From Mesocentrotus franciscanus (lineage: Eukaryota; Echinodermata; Echinoidea; Camarodonta; Strongylocentrotidae): a stretch of DNA of 64,000 bases. Location of the stretch: NCBI GenBank assembly GCA_037976565.1, contig CP137669.1:40388912-40452911 (forward strand). Direction: 5' to 3'. Positions 1-12,333 of this stretch are shown here, in pieces. The position numbers were made by a program, and so were the translations under genes. The notes beneath the pieces were generated by a model that was given only the letters and a program-made list of their open reading frames with translations, was not told where the DNA came from and searched no databases. Within the stretch, counting starts at the first letter, position 1. The number at the start of each line of letters is the position of its first letter.

Positions 1-1340
1 TTTATTTTTATTTTTAATTTAAACCGATTTTGTTTTTATACTTTAAAAGATCAAGGACATGTGCGAATAAAACTTATGTTTTACATTAACTGCCTAAGAT
101 ATATTACAATGGCTGGTCTGTCCTATGAATGTTATTAATAATAAGATGGGTTTTCTTTTAATAAAAGAATCAGATGTTTAAAAATAAAATCGAAGATATG
201 CAATTAAGACTTGTTTGCCTAGCTGAGGTCATGAGGATGGTTTGCATTAACTGTAAAATAATCTACCCTTGAAGCAAAAAGCCAGCAATTTTGGTATTTA
301 AAAAAACACAACAACATTAGGTTCAAAATTGGCTTAACCTTTTATTGAGATAATAATGTACTTGTATTCAATCATGTACGCCTCCAGTAGTTAGGAAGGA
401 AGATTATGATGGCATCACGCATATTAAAATGGATAATTGCCTAACGCATGATATAAGGAATAAATTAATTCAGGGTTGGAAAAAATTCATGATTAAAAGA
501 AAAGTCAAATATTTTTCTATTTAATTAGATTTCTCAATAATAATAAAAAATCTAAAAAATCAGAGATACATCTATTATTGAAAGGAAGAAGCCGCCAAAA
601 AACATAAGGTTCTAAAATGTCTGAGATAATTGAATTAGTGAAACATATAAGATCACGATGGCCTTGTGCATAAGGCTAATATGGCTACCGGTAATGAATA
701 CCATTAGGAATAAATGATTGTTTGAAAAATGTTCCCCAATCATTGAAAAGGTGAAACATGGATTAAAGCAAAGAGGAAAACATAGAGAAGATAATAGAAT
801 AAAAAGGCCAAAGAAATGTGTATAATAAATGATAGAAAAGGGATGGAAGGATAAACACTATGGTTAACATTTGGACAAAAAGAGAGAAGATGGTATAAGC
901 GTTAAAAAAAGAATAACATTAGGAAAGATAGAATGAGAATATGATAGGATGAAAACAAAGAAAAAACAAATAGAGGGAGAAGAAAATAGAAAAAACAAAC
1001 GAAGAAATGCTTGAGTTAAAAAGAAAAGTTTAAAGAAGTAGTAATCATATTAAGGAAATATAGATATGAAATAAGGATAAAAGGAGAGAAAATTAGGAGA
1101 AAAATAAAGTAAAACAAAGAAAAAGAAGATTGTAGAATAAAAACAACGGATAATAACATAAGGAAAGATAGAATAAATATAAAGAAGGTGAAAACAGAGA
1201 ATAACATAACGCAAAAAAGAAGAAGAAAGAAACAGATAGGGAATGATAGAAGAAAAGATGGAATGGTGGGAAAAAGCGTTGTATTGAAAAAGTGATGAAA
1301 ATACAATTAGAAAAAATATTTTGATTAAAGGATACAAACT
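1..1340. other. Gene-free AT-rich stretch, strongly purine-biased from ~480
   Basis: No coding exon or RNA gene is recognisable. From about 480 to 1340 the plus strand is almost entirely A and G with short T runs (many GAAAAGA, AAAGAAGA and AGGAAAGATAGAATGA variants). Open frames on the minus strand here are Phe/Leu/Ser-rich products of this bias and are not genes. The AGGAAAGATAGAATGA-like phrase recurs near 922 and 1160, suggesting a degraded tandem or simple-sequence origin. Confidence 0.7.
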
Positions 1341-4126
1341 CAATATGAGCTAAGCTTTGAATACGTTTGCATCACTGTTACTGATAGAAATGGGCCTCGG
1401 TTTAAGCAAGTCTGTGCACAGAACTGATGGGCCAACAAGAAATTCTTGAATTTGCAACAAAATAATTGATAATGTAGCACAAAACTGTGCAAAATGTAAG
1501 GGTAAAATCCACTTTTTAGAATATTAAAAAAACACTTATACACACAAGTCTATGGAAGTGATTTAAATCAAGGTGAATTTAATCGCGCCAACCCTGCGAT
1601 ATGATGAATTAATACGTCAGTTTTCAGGTTTAAATTGAACCATAACATCAAAATTCTAACAGATCGAGTAAATGACTTATGGAGTAAGTTGTCAAAAAGT
1701 CGAGAGTACATCAAATAATGCTATACGTGGAATCGTTTAATGAATACACAATCTCATTTATATTATGTTTGCTCGTGTCGGAGATAAGAATCAAGACATA
1801 ATGGTCAATTGAAATCCTACCATGCTGACGACAATACCGTACAAGCTTGTAATTATTTATGCAAAGTACAAAGTACAATAGGTAATAGGGTGCAAAAAGT
1901 ATAAAAGGATCGAAACCTATTTCATCAAACACCTCAAAGGCATAACAGAAAACGTAAAAAAAAACACCTACTCATTAGCGCCCGTCACCTCTAATAATAG
2001 CTCACATGCATTAACGTACAGGATACAACTAAAAAAGAAGAAAGAAAGAAAAGGAAAAGGGGGGAGGAAAATAAGAGGTTTACATCAATAAATCATTATG
2101 TACATTTATATTCATCATCACTGGCATTAAAGGGGAAGGGACCTAAACGACGTGGGGGGCGACACACACAATCGCAGAGTAAGGGTTTAGGTCTTGACCC
2201 CAAAGTTCCGTGGATGTACTTTTTAGGCAAATGAACAGGGGTGGGGGCATGCCCCCATGACCTCTGGCAACACCTATGTATATCATCTCTGTTTGCTGGC
2301 AGTCAAGAAAATAAGGCCATCAATCTTCACCGACAAGGATTAAGAATTTCCTAATGGCGATTAAAATTTTGAAGGAGGGGGTCACATCCCGCAAACGACG
2401 CTCCCGTGTCATGTTTGTATTCGATGGTAGTTTGTGAATACTTTAGGTAAAGGAAACTTCCGTTTACTTACTTTTCTTATTGTCTCTTACACCGCACCCC
2501 CGATTTCTAGCTTAATATCTGTTTTGATGAAGACTGTATTTTACATCAAACGTTGCTAATCCTGCATCATTTTCTTTAAATCCTACATGCAGTGGAGGAA
2601 AGGGACGAGTGTGTAGTGAATTGAAAATATAGAAATTGTCTACCCCGGGGTAAAACATGCAACAACAACAAACATACAATAGCACGACCAATGACACAGC
2701 CACTCATACAAGTCATGTACATACGGGAAACGTATTCAAAGTCAGACGCTTGTCCATTTATACATCTTAATCACATTGTCTGTCCAATGATATATTTCTT
2801 CGGTGCAGAGCCATTTTGTTCCACTTTGATAAAACACCTTGACTGCATTCCAAGATTTACGTCATCGAATGACGTCGACGCTACGTCATTAGAAACAATG
2901 CCCTTTTCAATGAATACGGTGGGTAGACGGAGCAATATGACTACAATTTTGGTTATGATGTCCAGAAAAACAAAGACATACCACGAAGAATCGTAGAGAC
3001 ATGGCACGATCGAAAAAGAATGAGACACTTGGTGAATTTTTATATCGTTTAATAAATGTAACATTTTGAGTCCAAATAACACTCTAAATAAATTTTGATC
3101 ATTATGATAAAATCAACATATCGCACTTGTAAGCACATCTAAAACTGGAAGATGATATTTGAATTCAAAGTCTTCAAATACATAATAATACAACTGCGAT
3201 AACTCTAAACAATTTAAGTATTTTGTTCTGAGAAAAATAAAAATTTATCACATGAAATGAGATGGATGTAATTTGTAATCCGACAGCTTACTAGGGAGGA
3301 TTGTACCTAATGAATACAAGGTTACAGTCTCTAAAATGAGTGAGAAAGTTAACATTTGCTGAAAAGATTCCCAATTTACACTTCCTATAAGAAGAAGCAA
3401 TATTCAGATATTCTCCTATAAACCATGATAAAATATACAAACAAAACGACATGTTAATACGAATCATATAAACCTCCTACAGTCAAAATACATGTTTAAG
3501 TGTTTAATAACATATTACAATATTCAAAATATATGCATACATACACCAAAAGAGCAGACTAAAACATGAAAAGGCAAGTATTCTTCTACAGGCAATACAT
3601 AGACATTTAAGTTTCCTTAAATATATAACGGACTACACATACATTGTACAATAATGACTACCATACAGATAACAGTTTTGTCAGATATAATTTCAATGTG
3701 ATATTGTGAATAAAGTAATTATAAAATCATATAATTTATTATAATAAACATTTACATGTACCTGTAAAATAAATCAATGGCAAAATATTTAAATCAGCTG
3801 TATTGTGTCAAATACATGTACACCATAATGTAAGGTACATTTTTACTATTTCTACATCACTATGCACGTATACATAATCGTCGTTTTTCTACTTCACTTC
3901 ATGTGGCAGTAGATTAATGATGCGAATAATAAATAACGTTTTTAAAAACAAACTGGTGATAAGATCGTGCAGAAGGGAATGTGAAACATGTCTGTGAAGT
4001 GAATGTGCCCTCTCCTCAAAAGTAGGGGTATAACTGGAATATATATCACTGGACGGACTAGCGTTAAATATATACATGTACATGTAGCAAAAAATAGCAA
4101 ATAATAGTTAATAAATAAATAATTGG
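1341..4126. other. AT-rich sequence with no recognised gene
   Basis: No family-level coding similarity is recognised. A 103-codon minus-strand frame at 2771-3082 contains a hydrophobic segment followed by a polar tail and could be an unassigned exon, but no splice sites or family motifs support it. The stretch 2040-2080 is purine-rich. The remainder looks like unique intergenic DNA. Confidence 0.5.
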
Positions 4127-4353
4127 GTCTTGTTTTCCCAGTGTAGCCACATCAGTATTAATACTGTTCTTTATGTGGGCCCTGCAATCATATAATTACT
4201 TTAGCAATATCCAGGCACCCATTTACTCCTCTGTGGAGAGTGGCAAATGTGGATTAAGGTCTTGCCAAAGGACAGTAGTGCCAGGCTGGGATTTGAACCC
4301 TTAACCTTTGGATTGAGAGTCAAGTGAATGAACCACTATACCACAACACCTCC
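4127..4353 (-). repeat. tRNA-derived SINE, family 1, copy 1 (minus)
   Basis: Read on the minus strand, the element starts with a tRNA-like head (GTGGTATAGTGGTTCATTC, then a GGTTCAAATCC B-box). It continues with CTTTGGCAAGACCTTAATCC, a GTAAATGGGTGCCTGG block and a 3' region ending near AACAAGACCCAATTATTT. The same order of blocks recurs at 54205-54505, 58003-58207 and 61373-61560. It is a Pol III-type retroposon, not a functional tRNA, because the cloverleaf is degraded and a long non-tRNA body follows. Confidence 0.8.
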
Positions 4354-5443
4354 AAATACAAAATTGAAGGGTATTGAAGGGGGGAAAAGGCTATAATAAT
4401 ATGAATAATAGTACTGTGTAAAATATGAACATGAATTTAGGTTGTAACCAAACTTTAGAAAAAAAGCCAGAGATTGGATTCATACCAAAGTAAGACATCG
4501 GACTATACACAAATGCTTGACAGTAGAGAAATGAAGCCACTTAGTAAGTATATTTCAGGAAGGTAATACTCTGTTCATACAGAGAATCTCTGACCAGAAG
4601 TTTGCATTTTTCTGTCTTAGTTTTGATTTTAGGTTGTATTTCCTCGTCATATTTTGGTTCTCGCTTTGAAAGGATAGTCTTTATCTAAATATGACACAAC
4701 AATCATATTGTCATTTCTCAACATAATATATTGAAGGTGTTATATATCATAAAGAATGAATGCCAAGGAAGCAATGTGAGAATGTTTGCGTTTGTCCATG
4801 TAAACAAAGAAATTGCTGATATTACATAATTGAATTTAACCATGCCACCCCTGCCTCCTCCCCCTGCCTCCCCAAAAAAAAACCTACACTACAACAACAG
4901 TTATCAAAATAAAATGAACCCGCTTGAATTTCAGACGTCTCAATTCCTCCTCTACAGTGAATTAGAATCTGTGCCTGGTTTTGCATGTGATTGATAATCA
5001 CACAAGTAAACTGAAAGAAAACTGAAATGATGAGAGATCATAATATGAATTAATATTAAATGAATTATTAATGTTAAGTACAATGAGATATGATAATAAG
5101 AAAACACCTAACTCAATTAAATATCTTTAAATGAGAAATATTTCAGAAAAAAGTAAAATCGTTTTGGTTCCAACAAACTGAAACTTCCCACCGAGTTACA
5201 TGTATTGCTCATTTGAAAGAACACACACATATTTGGCTACAATTTTAACTCAGTCTCGCCAGGAGGCACCATGGTCTATAGACACAATGGGTTAATTAAC
5301 ATTCAATGACATTTAATCTACATTTTTACCCCCTTACTAGAGATAGGGGTTTGGAACTGACCAATTGTATACATGTGCTTGTATTTGTCAAGGTATACTC
5401 CCTATGGAGTATCAGGTTTTGACATGAAATCAATTATCGTCTC
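4354..5443. other. AT-rich intergenic sequence, nothing recognised
   Basis: No gene or clear repeat is visible. A C-rich patch (CCTGCCTCCTCCCCCTGCC) followed by an A-run lies at 4850-4881. Confidence 0.5.
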
Positions 5444-5487
5444 TTCAGAGCCAGAAGAGCCACAAGGGATGCCCTTCTGGCTCTGAA
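5444..5487. repeat. Short hairpin with GCCAGAAG arms
   Basis: Perfect 14-bp inverted arms (TTCAGAGCCAGAAG at 5444-5457 and its complement at 5474-5487) surround a 16-nt loop. The arm sequence resembles the 17-bp arms of a second hairpin at 46930-46996, so both are probably tiny members of one inverted-repeat family. A structured RNA is possible but unsupported. Confidence 0.6.
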
Positions 5488-8232
5488 CAAAGGTTATGTA
5501 GGCCTCAGGATAATTACTGTGTGAAGCACAGCATTAGAGCACTTTACATACTGCTTACAGCAATCATGAATGCCAATCTAATAAAACAATGTCATAGTAT
5601 AATATATAGGGCATGTAGAAATACAGTCTTCAGAAATCATGTTGTCTGAGAATGATAAGTGAAATGTCCAGAGACTTAAAATCTGAGGGCTTCTAAACAA
5701 AATACAGTTTAAGTTCATTTTAATCTACTTCACCACCATAGCAGACAAACGTATAACATTTTCACTCTTTGGATTGAATTTCCATTCTTGGCAATACCTT
5801 GGATAAAATTATTGCAACATATGAGGTAAATTAGACAATAACTATTTACATGAAAGGCAATGTTAAGTGATCTAAGCCTATTATAAGCTCCTAAATATAT
5901 TCATTACACTCATTTAAAGCATTGAGCATTCTCTGAATGGAACACAAATTCATAGCAAATATACTTTTCCATTCATTTCATTTTTGTTCATTAACAAAAT
6001 GTTGAAATTTTCCATTGCCTAGTAAGTACTACTAGTAGTACCATAATGACATTATTGTAATGAATATTTAGTGAAGTAATACATTCAAAGAATCTCTTGC
6101 CAGATTGCATATTCCCTTTGAACATAAGTACATTTTGAGTTTTTAGTAGTAGTAATACATTTTGAGTTATTAGTGTAATAGTAGCAACACATTTTGAGTA
6201 ATTAGTGTAATAGTAGTAAAACATTTTGGGAGAAGAAGAAGTATTATACAGAAAGGCGTTAAAATGTCTAAATTGAATACCTGTACAAATGTATTACACA
6301 TTTCAACGTTTCAATCAAACAGAGTACGGTACAACATTACAAAATTTACAACTGATTATCTAAAGTGCACATAATTATTAATATCTAGTGCAAAACGAAT
6401 TTTGTTGGACAGCTTATAGAATCATTTATATATGCCAAAGTAAAATGTATAATTTTTATCATTTTGACTAATCTTATTAATGGAAGAGTTTGATCATTTG
6501 TTCTATTATATTTTGAAATGTATCCTTTAAAAGCTACCCTTCTTCCCTTATTGCTCTGAGAGTTGATTTTCACCCAAAAAATCAAATACAGTTTGATGCA
6601 CATAATATGGAAGCTACTTTCTAACATATATTTTTGTAACAAATTTGATAATTTTTATTTTCAATGTAAAACAATCAATATACATAATACATGTACATGT
6701 TTCTCTACCTCGTGTCCAAATAAATGAATGTGAATATACTCAACATGTATACATACATTGTACATATGCTTTGTTCAGGTTCTATTATACTGGTTGTGTG
6801 AATACAGCATCATTTGCATATTATGTCACTACAAATCAATTGAATAATATCGGAGTTGGAGACCAAGAGTCGACTACTTGCATGAGTTGTTCAATTCTTG
6901 TTGCCAAGGTGATGTCACATTCCCACTGCTTGTTTTCAATGAGCTTGTTTCCTACGAGATTTAACATATGGAATTTTCCTTTTTCCTGGAGGTGAACTAA
7001 TGGATAAACTGGCTACCATCCAAAGCTATCCTGGCTAGCACAGCTTGCAAGCATACATGCATCTGTTTTGTTTTGTAATAGAATGCATAATATACATTAT
7101 TCTTTCATAGATCTCTTTTGTTTTCCTTCTTCATTTCTTTAAATAACAAAATCTAATGATCAAGCATTAGTGCTTTGATTTAGCCTCATGCAACATTCTT
7201 TCATTTACTAGTAACTTATTTTATCTTTGACTGTATCAAAAGAAAGGCATCTTCATGTATTACATTATCTAGTACAGAGTCACAGACTCACAGAAGTATT
7301 AATTGACCACAACTGGGAACTATGGTAATGGATCCTAAGGCTCAATGAAATGTGTGTTATTCACTTATTCACTTTACTTACATGTATGTCCAAAGTGCAT
7401 GGGCAAATTTTCTGACATTAATATCCAATGGAACTAACGTGACTCATGAGATGCAGAGTGAACATCTTCTAATAATAAAGTTGTATTCATCATAGAGATA
7501 AACGATTCAACAACATCCAACAACAAAAGAAAGGAATCTGTTTCATTATACACATGGCAATGATTACGTTAAGACATGTACATGTAGGTCCAAATGAAAT
7601 GTAAATGTGGGAAGAAGGCATCCATCTACCAAGTACAAATGTGTCTCTTATAATACATGCATCTTTATCTTAGATTTAGGTTACAGAAGAATATACCACT
7701 CTGTATTCAAGGGAGCACTCTCATAAAATCAGTTAAATGCAATACTCAAAACTACTCAAAATTATCCCTCTTCTTGATTGAGAATGATGTAATTGTAATT
7801 GAATATTATAAGACCACTGGCATATCTATAAATTAACAATTTCCTTTTGAGAAACAAGGACATTTACTGTACATTATACTTGTACATACTAAACAATTGA
7901 AATGGCTGCCATATGAAGTAATACAACATTGGAGCTGCCTATTTTGTGTTAGATACTCAAGATCTTCAAAGTCCCCTTTCCCAATTCTATATTAGGTCTT
8001 GATCAGACTTTCACTGTTCTATATTTCACTTAGGAGTTTCAATGTGTTGGGAATTTCACCTATTCATAGCTTTTGCTCTAAATTCCACTGGTCTTTTCCA
8101 TCCTGTTTTTATCAAAACCAGTTTATATCAATGTTATTTCAATTATTAAGCTTCATAATCCATTTCAATGGCAAAGTCTTTCCAGAATATGTTAGATTTC
8201 ATACCTCACCTTCAAATTTTTACGGCATATCG
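5488..8232. other. AT-rich sequence, no recognised gene
   Basis: No exon, RNA gene or repeat family can be named here. A 116-codon plus frame at 6645-6995 has no recognisable motif and unremarkable composition. Confidence 0.5.
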
Positions 8233-8385
8233 TCAAAGTTTTCTGGGTGACTGTGGTGATGACCTTGGACTGGCCCCACCAGCGCTCTTGGGTGGAAAGA
8301 GCATGTGTGTGCGAATCTTGGTCTGTCCCCCACCTCCATTACCACCACTCCTCCGAGGCTCTCCACCTGACAGGCAATTCCCCAT
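8233..8385 (-). CDS. Candidate small ORF or exon with MGNC start (unidentified)
   Basis: I do not recognise this protein. The minus strand reads 50 codons from an ATG at 8385 to a TGA at 8233-8235. The product begins MGNCLSGGEPRRSGG: Gly2 and Cys4 form a plausible N-myristoylation/palmitoylation signal. It continues with a Gly-rich linker, a KIRTHMLFPPKS segment and a Ser-Pro-rich end (SPRSSPQSPRKL). Local GC is well above the surroundings and composition is protein-like. CTCTGCAG lies just upstream of the ATG and could be a splice acceptor, which would make this a first coding exon. It may instead continue by splicing (a GTGAGG donor-like site lies just past the TGA, at about 8210). A foldback element abuts it upstream. 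Function unknown. Confidence 0.35.
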   Translation of the reverse strand: MGNCLSGGEPRRSGGNGGGGQTKIRTHMLFPPKSAGGASPRSSPQSPRKL

Positions 8386-8419
8386 CTTACTGCAGAGTAG
8401 ACAAGAAACATGATGTATA

Positions 8420-8811
8420 GAGTGGTGAAGTGTGACGTCATCAAAAATCTATTTTTGGAATTTCTCAATTTTGTCTTCATTTTCTGAAAGAGCAACAAAA
8501 ATAATGTCCAAATGTTGAAAACCAATTGAATAGGTTAAGTATTGACTGAGATATGACCATCTGAATAAAAAGATTGCCTATGGGAACTCAGTGTTATATT
8601 GCTCTGGCTCCTAATGTTATGAGCCAGAGCTATATAACACTGACTTCCCATTGGCAATCTTTTTATTCAGATGGTCATATCTCGGCAAATACTTACCATA
8701 TTCAATTGGTTTTCGACATTTGGACATTATTTTTGGTGCTCTTTCGGAAAATGAAGAAAAAAGTGAGAAATTCCAAAAATAGATTTTTATGACGTCACAG
8801 CTTTGGTACTC
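8420..8811. mobile_element. Foldback MITE, ~180-bp arms, TA-flanked
   Basis: Two arms of about 180 bp are nearly perfect reverse complements. The outer ends carry GAGT, then TGTGACGTCA (8431) / TGACGTCACA (8790-8799). The centre is GCTCTGGCTC (8601-8610), a 10-nt loop and GAGCCAGAGC (8621-8630). A TA dinucleotide flanks each end, as expected for a Tc1/mariner-type target site. There is no transposase frame, so it is non-autonomous. Arms differ at only scattered positions, suggesting moderate age. Confidence 0.85.
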
Positions 8812-9022
8812 TATTGTGTCATTGTTTACTGCTGATTTAATAAAAGTTGGTTTGATCCTGTATCTAGATCCCCTCTGTTACACTAGATTATAGAAGTTTT
8901 AATGAATTCAATTTGATTCAAAATGTAGACAGATGAGTACAAATAGTAACAAACAATGAATGATAGAATGAATTACATGTATAATAATAAAAGACAACAA
9001 GAGAGGCTTTCACAATAACAAT

Positions 9023-9478
9023 ATAGAGATATCGACTGCTACGAGAGGACTGGCTGTTTTATACGCTCAAGGGAAAAGTTGAATCCCCTGCCATCACCCC
9101 GAGGCGCGCCTGGGTGTTTCCCGCGAGCCAGTATAGAAACAGCCAGTCCTGGAGTATTAAAGCAGTCGATATGACTTTTATATGCCGATCGTACGAATTA
9201 AAACAAAATTCTACCAAGAATTCTTACCTTAGCCTTTTATTGAGTAAAGATTGGTTAAAACATCACAGAAAATCTGAGACACTGTCTGTTAATCTTTGCT
9301 AGCAAAATGACTGAAACCAATGGGGATCGCAGGAAGATGAGGGTACAAATTAATGGATATTCCCTGTGAGCGGGCTACAAGGGTACAAATTAATGGATAT
9401 TCCCTGTGAGTGGGGCATGGCTTAAAATCACGACTCCAATTTCGACCAATCAGATGGCTAGATTTCTAAAGTGAGGTA
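9023..9478. repeat. Interspersed repeat B, copy 1, with internal hairpin
   Basis: A ~455-bp segment recurs at 18752-19285 with the same order of blocks. It begins TATAGAGATATCGACTGC. An inverted repeat (about 9029-9172) has arms containing ATCGACTGC and GGACTGGCTGTTT around a GAGGCGCGCCT core. It ends near CAGATGGCTAGATTTCTAAA and GTGAGGTA. No long ORF is present. It is probably a non-autonomous transposon; both copies start and end at TA. Confidence 0.85.
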
Positions 9479-10452
9479 GACTATATAATGATAGTTACTG
9501 CATAATAATACAGGGCTGTCAACTTTGGGGAAATGCATACCCCACCGTCGGTACGGTATACAATTGTATTGTGCAGCAGTTTGCCGTGAATCCCGTGACT
9601 GTGAGAAGGTGTAGGTTCTACATTACAGGTTGTAAACCTTGACTATATTAAAAATCTTCATTTTCAGGAAAAATACTCCAAAAAAGATAAGAAAATTGAC
9701 ACGAAACAGGTAAGAAACATAACGACTTTTAAATCATGACCATTATTTGAACGATTGGTGAAGATTTATAGTTGATTTTTGGTATGTTTTAACTTTAGTT
9801 AGTAGGGTATCTCCACGCCAGAGTTATAGTTAGGCCTTGGGAGTTAGGCCTTAGGCTAGGGGTAAAAAAATGGATACAAAAGTAGATCTACACTAGCGCC
9901 GACTAATTTAGTGGTCCTTTGGCAACGACAGTTAACCTACATGTAGCATTCATTCTTGTGACGTGAGGGCCCTTTACTTTATACATTGTCATTTAATACA
10001 AATACATGTAGATCAAACTGTAGTCTAGTCTAGTCTAGACTAGAGACGAGTAGTCTAGGACCCTCTCTAGTCTATTCAAATTTAAACCATACGCAAATCA
10101 TCATGCTTGGGACTTATCACAGCTCAGCTGAACAGTGAAAGTACTATGACGAGACAGTCGAAAATGGGTCACTACTTACAGTAAAAACAAAATGAATGCT
10201 CAATCCCAAGAGCTGTCGATTGATATTAGATCACATGCACATTGACGGAAATGCAGAAAGGGTAGTTACACCTTCGAATCCAGGCCATATACGGTAGGCA
10301 CACAGTTTGATGACAGAATGTTCGCACAATACACAGTGTCAGTGTTTACAGTTGAGAAGTTACACTGCACTGCACTAGCACTAGTACTAGCAGCACTGTA
10401 TACTGTACTGCCAGACGATGATGATACATAATCCGGTACGGTATACTTATAC
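9479..10452. other. Intergenic, no gene recognised
   Basis: Contains a short TCTAG tandem (10021-10050: GTCTAGTCTAGTCTAGACTAG) that is self-complementary. No coding motif is seen. Confidence 0.5.
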
Positions 10453-10486
10453 CAGGGAGGTGGGAGTTGTAACTCCCACCTCCCTG
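10453..10486. repeat. Perfect 16-bp hairpin with 2-nt loop
   Basis: CAGGGAGGTGGGAGTT at 10453-10468 is followed by GT and the exact reverse complement at 10471-10486. Such a tight perfect palindrome in AT-rich DNA is either a foldback remnant or a strong RNA hairpin. A T-run of about 21 follows at 10589-10609. Confidence 0.85.
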
Positions 10487-10710
10487 CTTGCGCGTACGCT
10501 CCTTGAAACTATCAACAAATAAGGCGGAAGTTTTCGACCAATACATAAGTGGGTTATACTTAGAGTCTCTCCAAAACGTCCAATCAATTTTTTTTTTTTT
10601 TTTTTTTTTGCACGTCTCGGTTGACGGTAACAGAAACTGGATAGGCCCTATGTATAAGAGACTATATTTGAATGTCTTTAAAGCTATCGTATGACATTTG
10701 TTTGTGTGTT

Positions 10711-10757
10711 CGAACTTACTGCTAAGAAAGCATGTGTATGCTTGTAAGTAAGCAGTG
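10711..10757 (-). repeat. Fragment of SINE family 2 3' body
   Basis: The minus strand carries TGCTTACTTACAAGCAT, a short spacer and ATGCTTTCTTAGCAGT. This block is also found in the 3' half of the full SINE at 15174-15378. The tRNA-like head is absent, so it is a truncated copy or a shared module. Confidence 0.65.
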
Positions 10758-11282
10758 GGCCAGGGAGGAACCAAAGTGCGCCAAAACTCATTTTTGGTGA
10801 TTTATTTTTTTCCTTTTTTTTCTTGCCCAGTTGAAAGATAATACATTGAAGAATACCTCAGAAAAATATTTATTTCTGGTATGCACAATAACGGTATAAA
10901 TTTACTCCTTCAACAGCAAAAGTTTACATATTCACAGTTTTAGTGCAAAGTGACTTATTTAAACTATTGATATGAAATTGCTGTCATATATTCTTGATAG
11001 TTCATTTCATTGCATGAATGGATTAATAAAATGGATAGAAACACAATCTCCATAATATATTTAGGGTAATTCATTGAAAATGGACTAATTATCCATGTTT
11101 TTTATAAATCCAAAGGAAATGTTTAGATTTCCAGGGATTTCCACTTTGATTTTATTACCAACTTTTTTTCTGATGTCTAAGCTTTAAGTTGATACCAGAT
11201 CTGGCTGCCATCTTCTGGCTGCCATATTCTGCCTGTTTTTATGTTATAGCCGATTTTCCTTCACATTGCCCCGAAAAATGTG
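10758..11282. other. AT-rich intergenic, nothing recognised
   Basis: No coding similarity or named repeat is visible; a CTGGCTGCCAT phrase is repeated at 11201-11227. Confidence 0.5.
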
Positions 11283-11380
11283 TTTATTTTGGTCCGCGGT
11301 GTCGGAACAAGTGTCACGCGCCCCCACGCGTTAATTTATGACCGCGAATCCTTCATGATTCAGCCGCGGACCAAAATAAA
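11283..11380. repeat. 98-bp element with perfect 17-bp terminal inverted repeats
   Basis: TTTATTTTGGTCCGCGG at 11283-11299 is the exact reverse complement of 11364-11380. The 64-bp interior is CpG-rich (GTGTCACGCGCCCCCACGCG) in an AT-rich setting. It looks like a very short MITE or foldback unit. No target-site duplication could be defined. Confidence 0.75.
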
Positions 11381-11424
11381 TGCGATAAATGCTCCTATCG
11401 AAATCTGATAGGTATCAATTTTCC

Positions 11425-11520
11425 ATCGACAAGTGCCCCCTTTCCCTTTGTGATAAGTGCCCGTTTTCCATTCTCATAAGTGCCTATTTTTACCTCTGAT
11501 TAGTGCCACCTTAATTTTGA
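11425..11520 (+). repeat. AAGTGCC-type degenerate tandem array, locus 1
   Basis: About four units of a ~22-bp motif with core ATAAGTGCCC followed by a T/C-rich stretch. The same array type occurs at 22795-23135 and 23880-24030. Units diverge strongly from one another, so the array is old. Confidence 0.7.
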
Positions 11521-11535
11521 CACGTGCCTGTGTCA

Positions 11536-11645
11536 ACGAGCTGTCAAACGAAGATAAATTTATCCTCGTTGAGCTGTCAAACGAAGATAAATTTATCCTC
11601 GTTGAGCTGTCAAACGAAGATAAATTTATCCTTATTAAGCTGTAA
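11536..11645 (+). repeat. 33-bp tandem repeat, three copies
   Basis: Three near-identical 33-bp units (GAGCTGTCAAACGAAGATAA and onward) start at about 11539, 11572 and 11605. Each contains the palindrome GATAAATTTATC. The period is a multiple of three, so both strands show spurious repetitive ORFs, which are not evidence of a gene. Confidence 0.9.
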
Positions 11646-12167
11646 TATATAGTAATAGATTTGTACACAGTCGTATTTATTTGTATTCAGTGGTACATAT
11701 TAAATTGTATAGTACATTTGCATATCTTGTTTTCATTTGTTTCAATTATTTGTCAAGAGTGACCGACATTCCTTTATGTTCAAATGATAATTGAGTGAAG
11801 AGACTTGAGGGCGTATGTAGAACAGAGATCGATAAGTCAGATGTGTGGGTGGTAGTGTGCGGAGATGTGAAAGAAAAATCAAGGAATCAGTTTGATGAAA
11901 TTTTGAGGAAAAGTGAACAAAAATTCGTTCATTTTGAAAAGATATACTGTTATATACAACAAGATAGTAAGACAATATACATATATATATATGTTTTGTG
12001 ATTACCAAATTTAGATGATCCCGACAGCTCGACCCTATTCCTATTCCAAACTCGTGGGAGACAGTGAGCATGGGAATAAAAATGCCTTTTACAATACTTT
12101 ATTACATCGAGATTAATAATAATGGTAAAAAACAATCAATGATCTACATGTACTAATTTCGACCCCC

Positions 12168-12170
<3 letters not shown>
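11646..12170. other. AT-rich intergenic, no gene
   Basis: No supported gene. A short (AT)n run is at 11979-11993. Confidence 0.5.

Positions 12171-12199
<29 letters not shown>
12171..12199. repeat. (CA)n microsatellite
   Basis: About 14 CA dinucleotides in a row, directly left of the minus-oriented GGACAA array. Confidence 0.95.
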
Positions 12200-12202
<3 letters not shown>

Positions 12203-12204
12203 GG

Positions 12205-12333
12205 GTGATTATCCTAGAGGGTGGTTGACCTTGGGGGTAATTTTCGGGGGATAATTTTCCAGGGGTTATTGTCCCGCTGGTAATTGGCCGGGGTTGATTG
12301 TCCAGGGGTATTCGTCCTAGAACCAATTTAAAG
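12205..12333 (-). repeat. GGACAA(C/T)TACCCC minisatellite, locus 1 (minus)
   Basis: On the minus strand the array begins GGTTCTAGGACGAATACCCC and runs through about seven degenerate 16-17-bp units of the form GGACAATTACCCC. The same unit and the same GGTTCTAGGAC boundary occur at 27464-27760 and 30173-30620. It probably belongs to the core of a foldback element whose arms are not clear here. Confidence 0.75.

Noticed and set aside
2771..3082. 103-codon minus-strand ORF with a hydrophobic stretch
   Set aside because: No family motif, no supporting splice sites, and similar-length frames occur by chance in this AT-rich sequence. Kept only as a remark.
11425..11640. CRISPR-like direct repeats
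   Set aside because: Units are contiguous or degenerate with no unique spacers, and the DNA is clearly eukaryotic.
11457..11668. ORFs with repeating ELSNEDKFILV on one strand and SFDSSTRINLS on the other
   Set aside because: The 33-bp tandem repeat has a period divisible by three, so open frames arise automatically.
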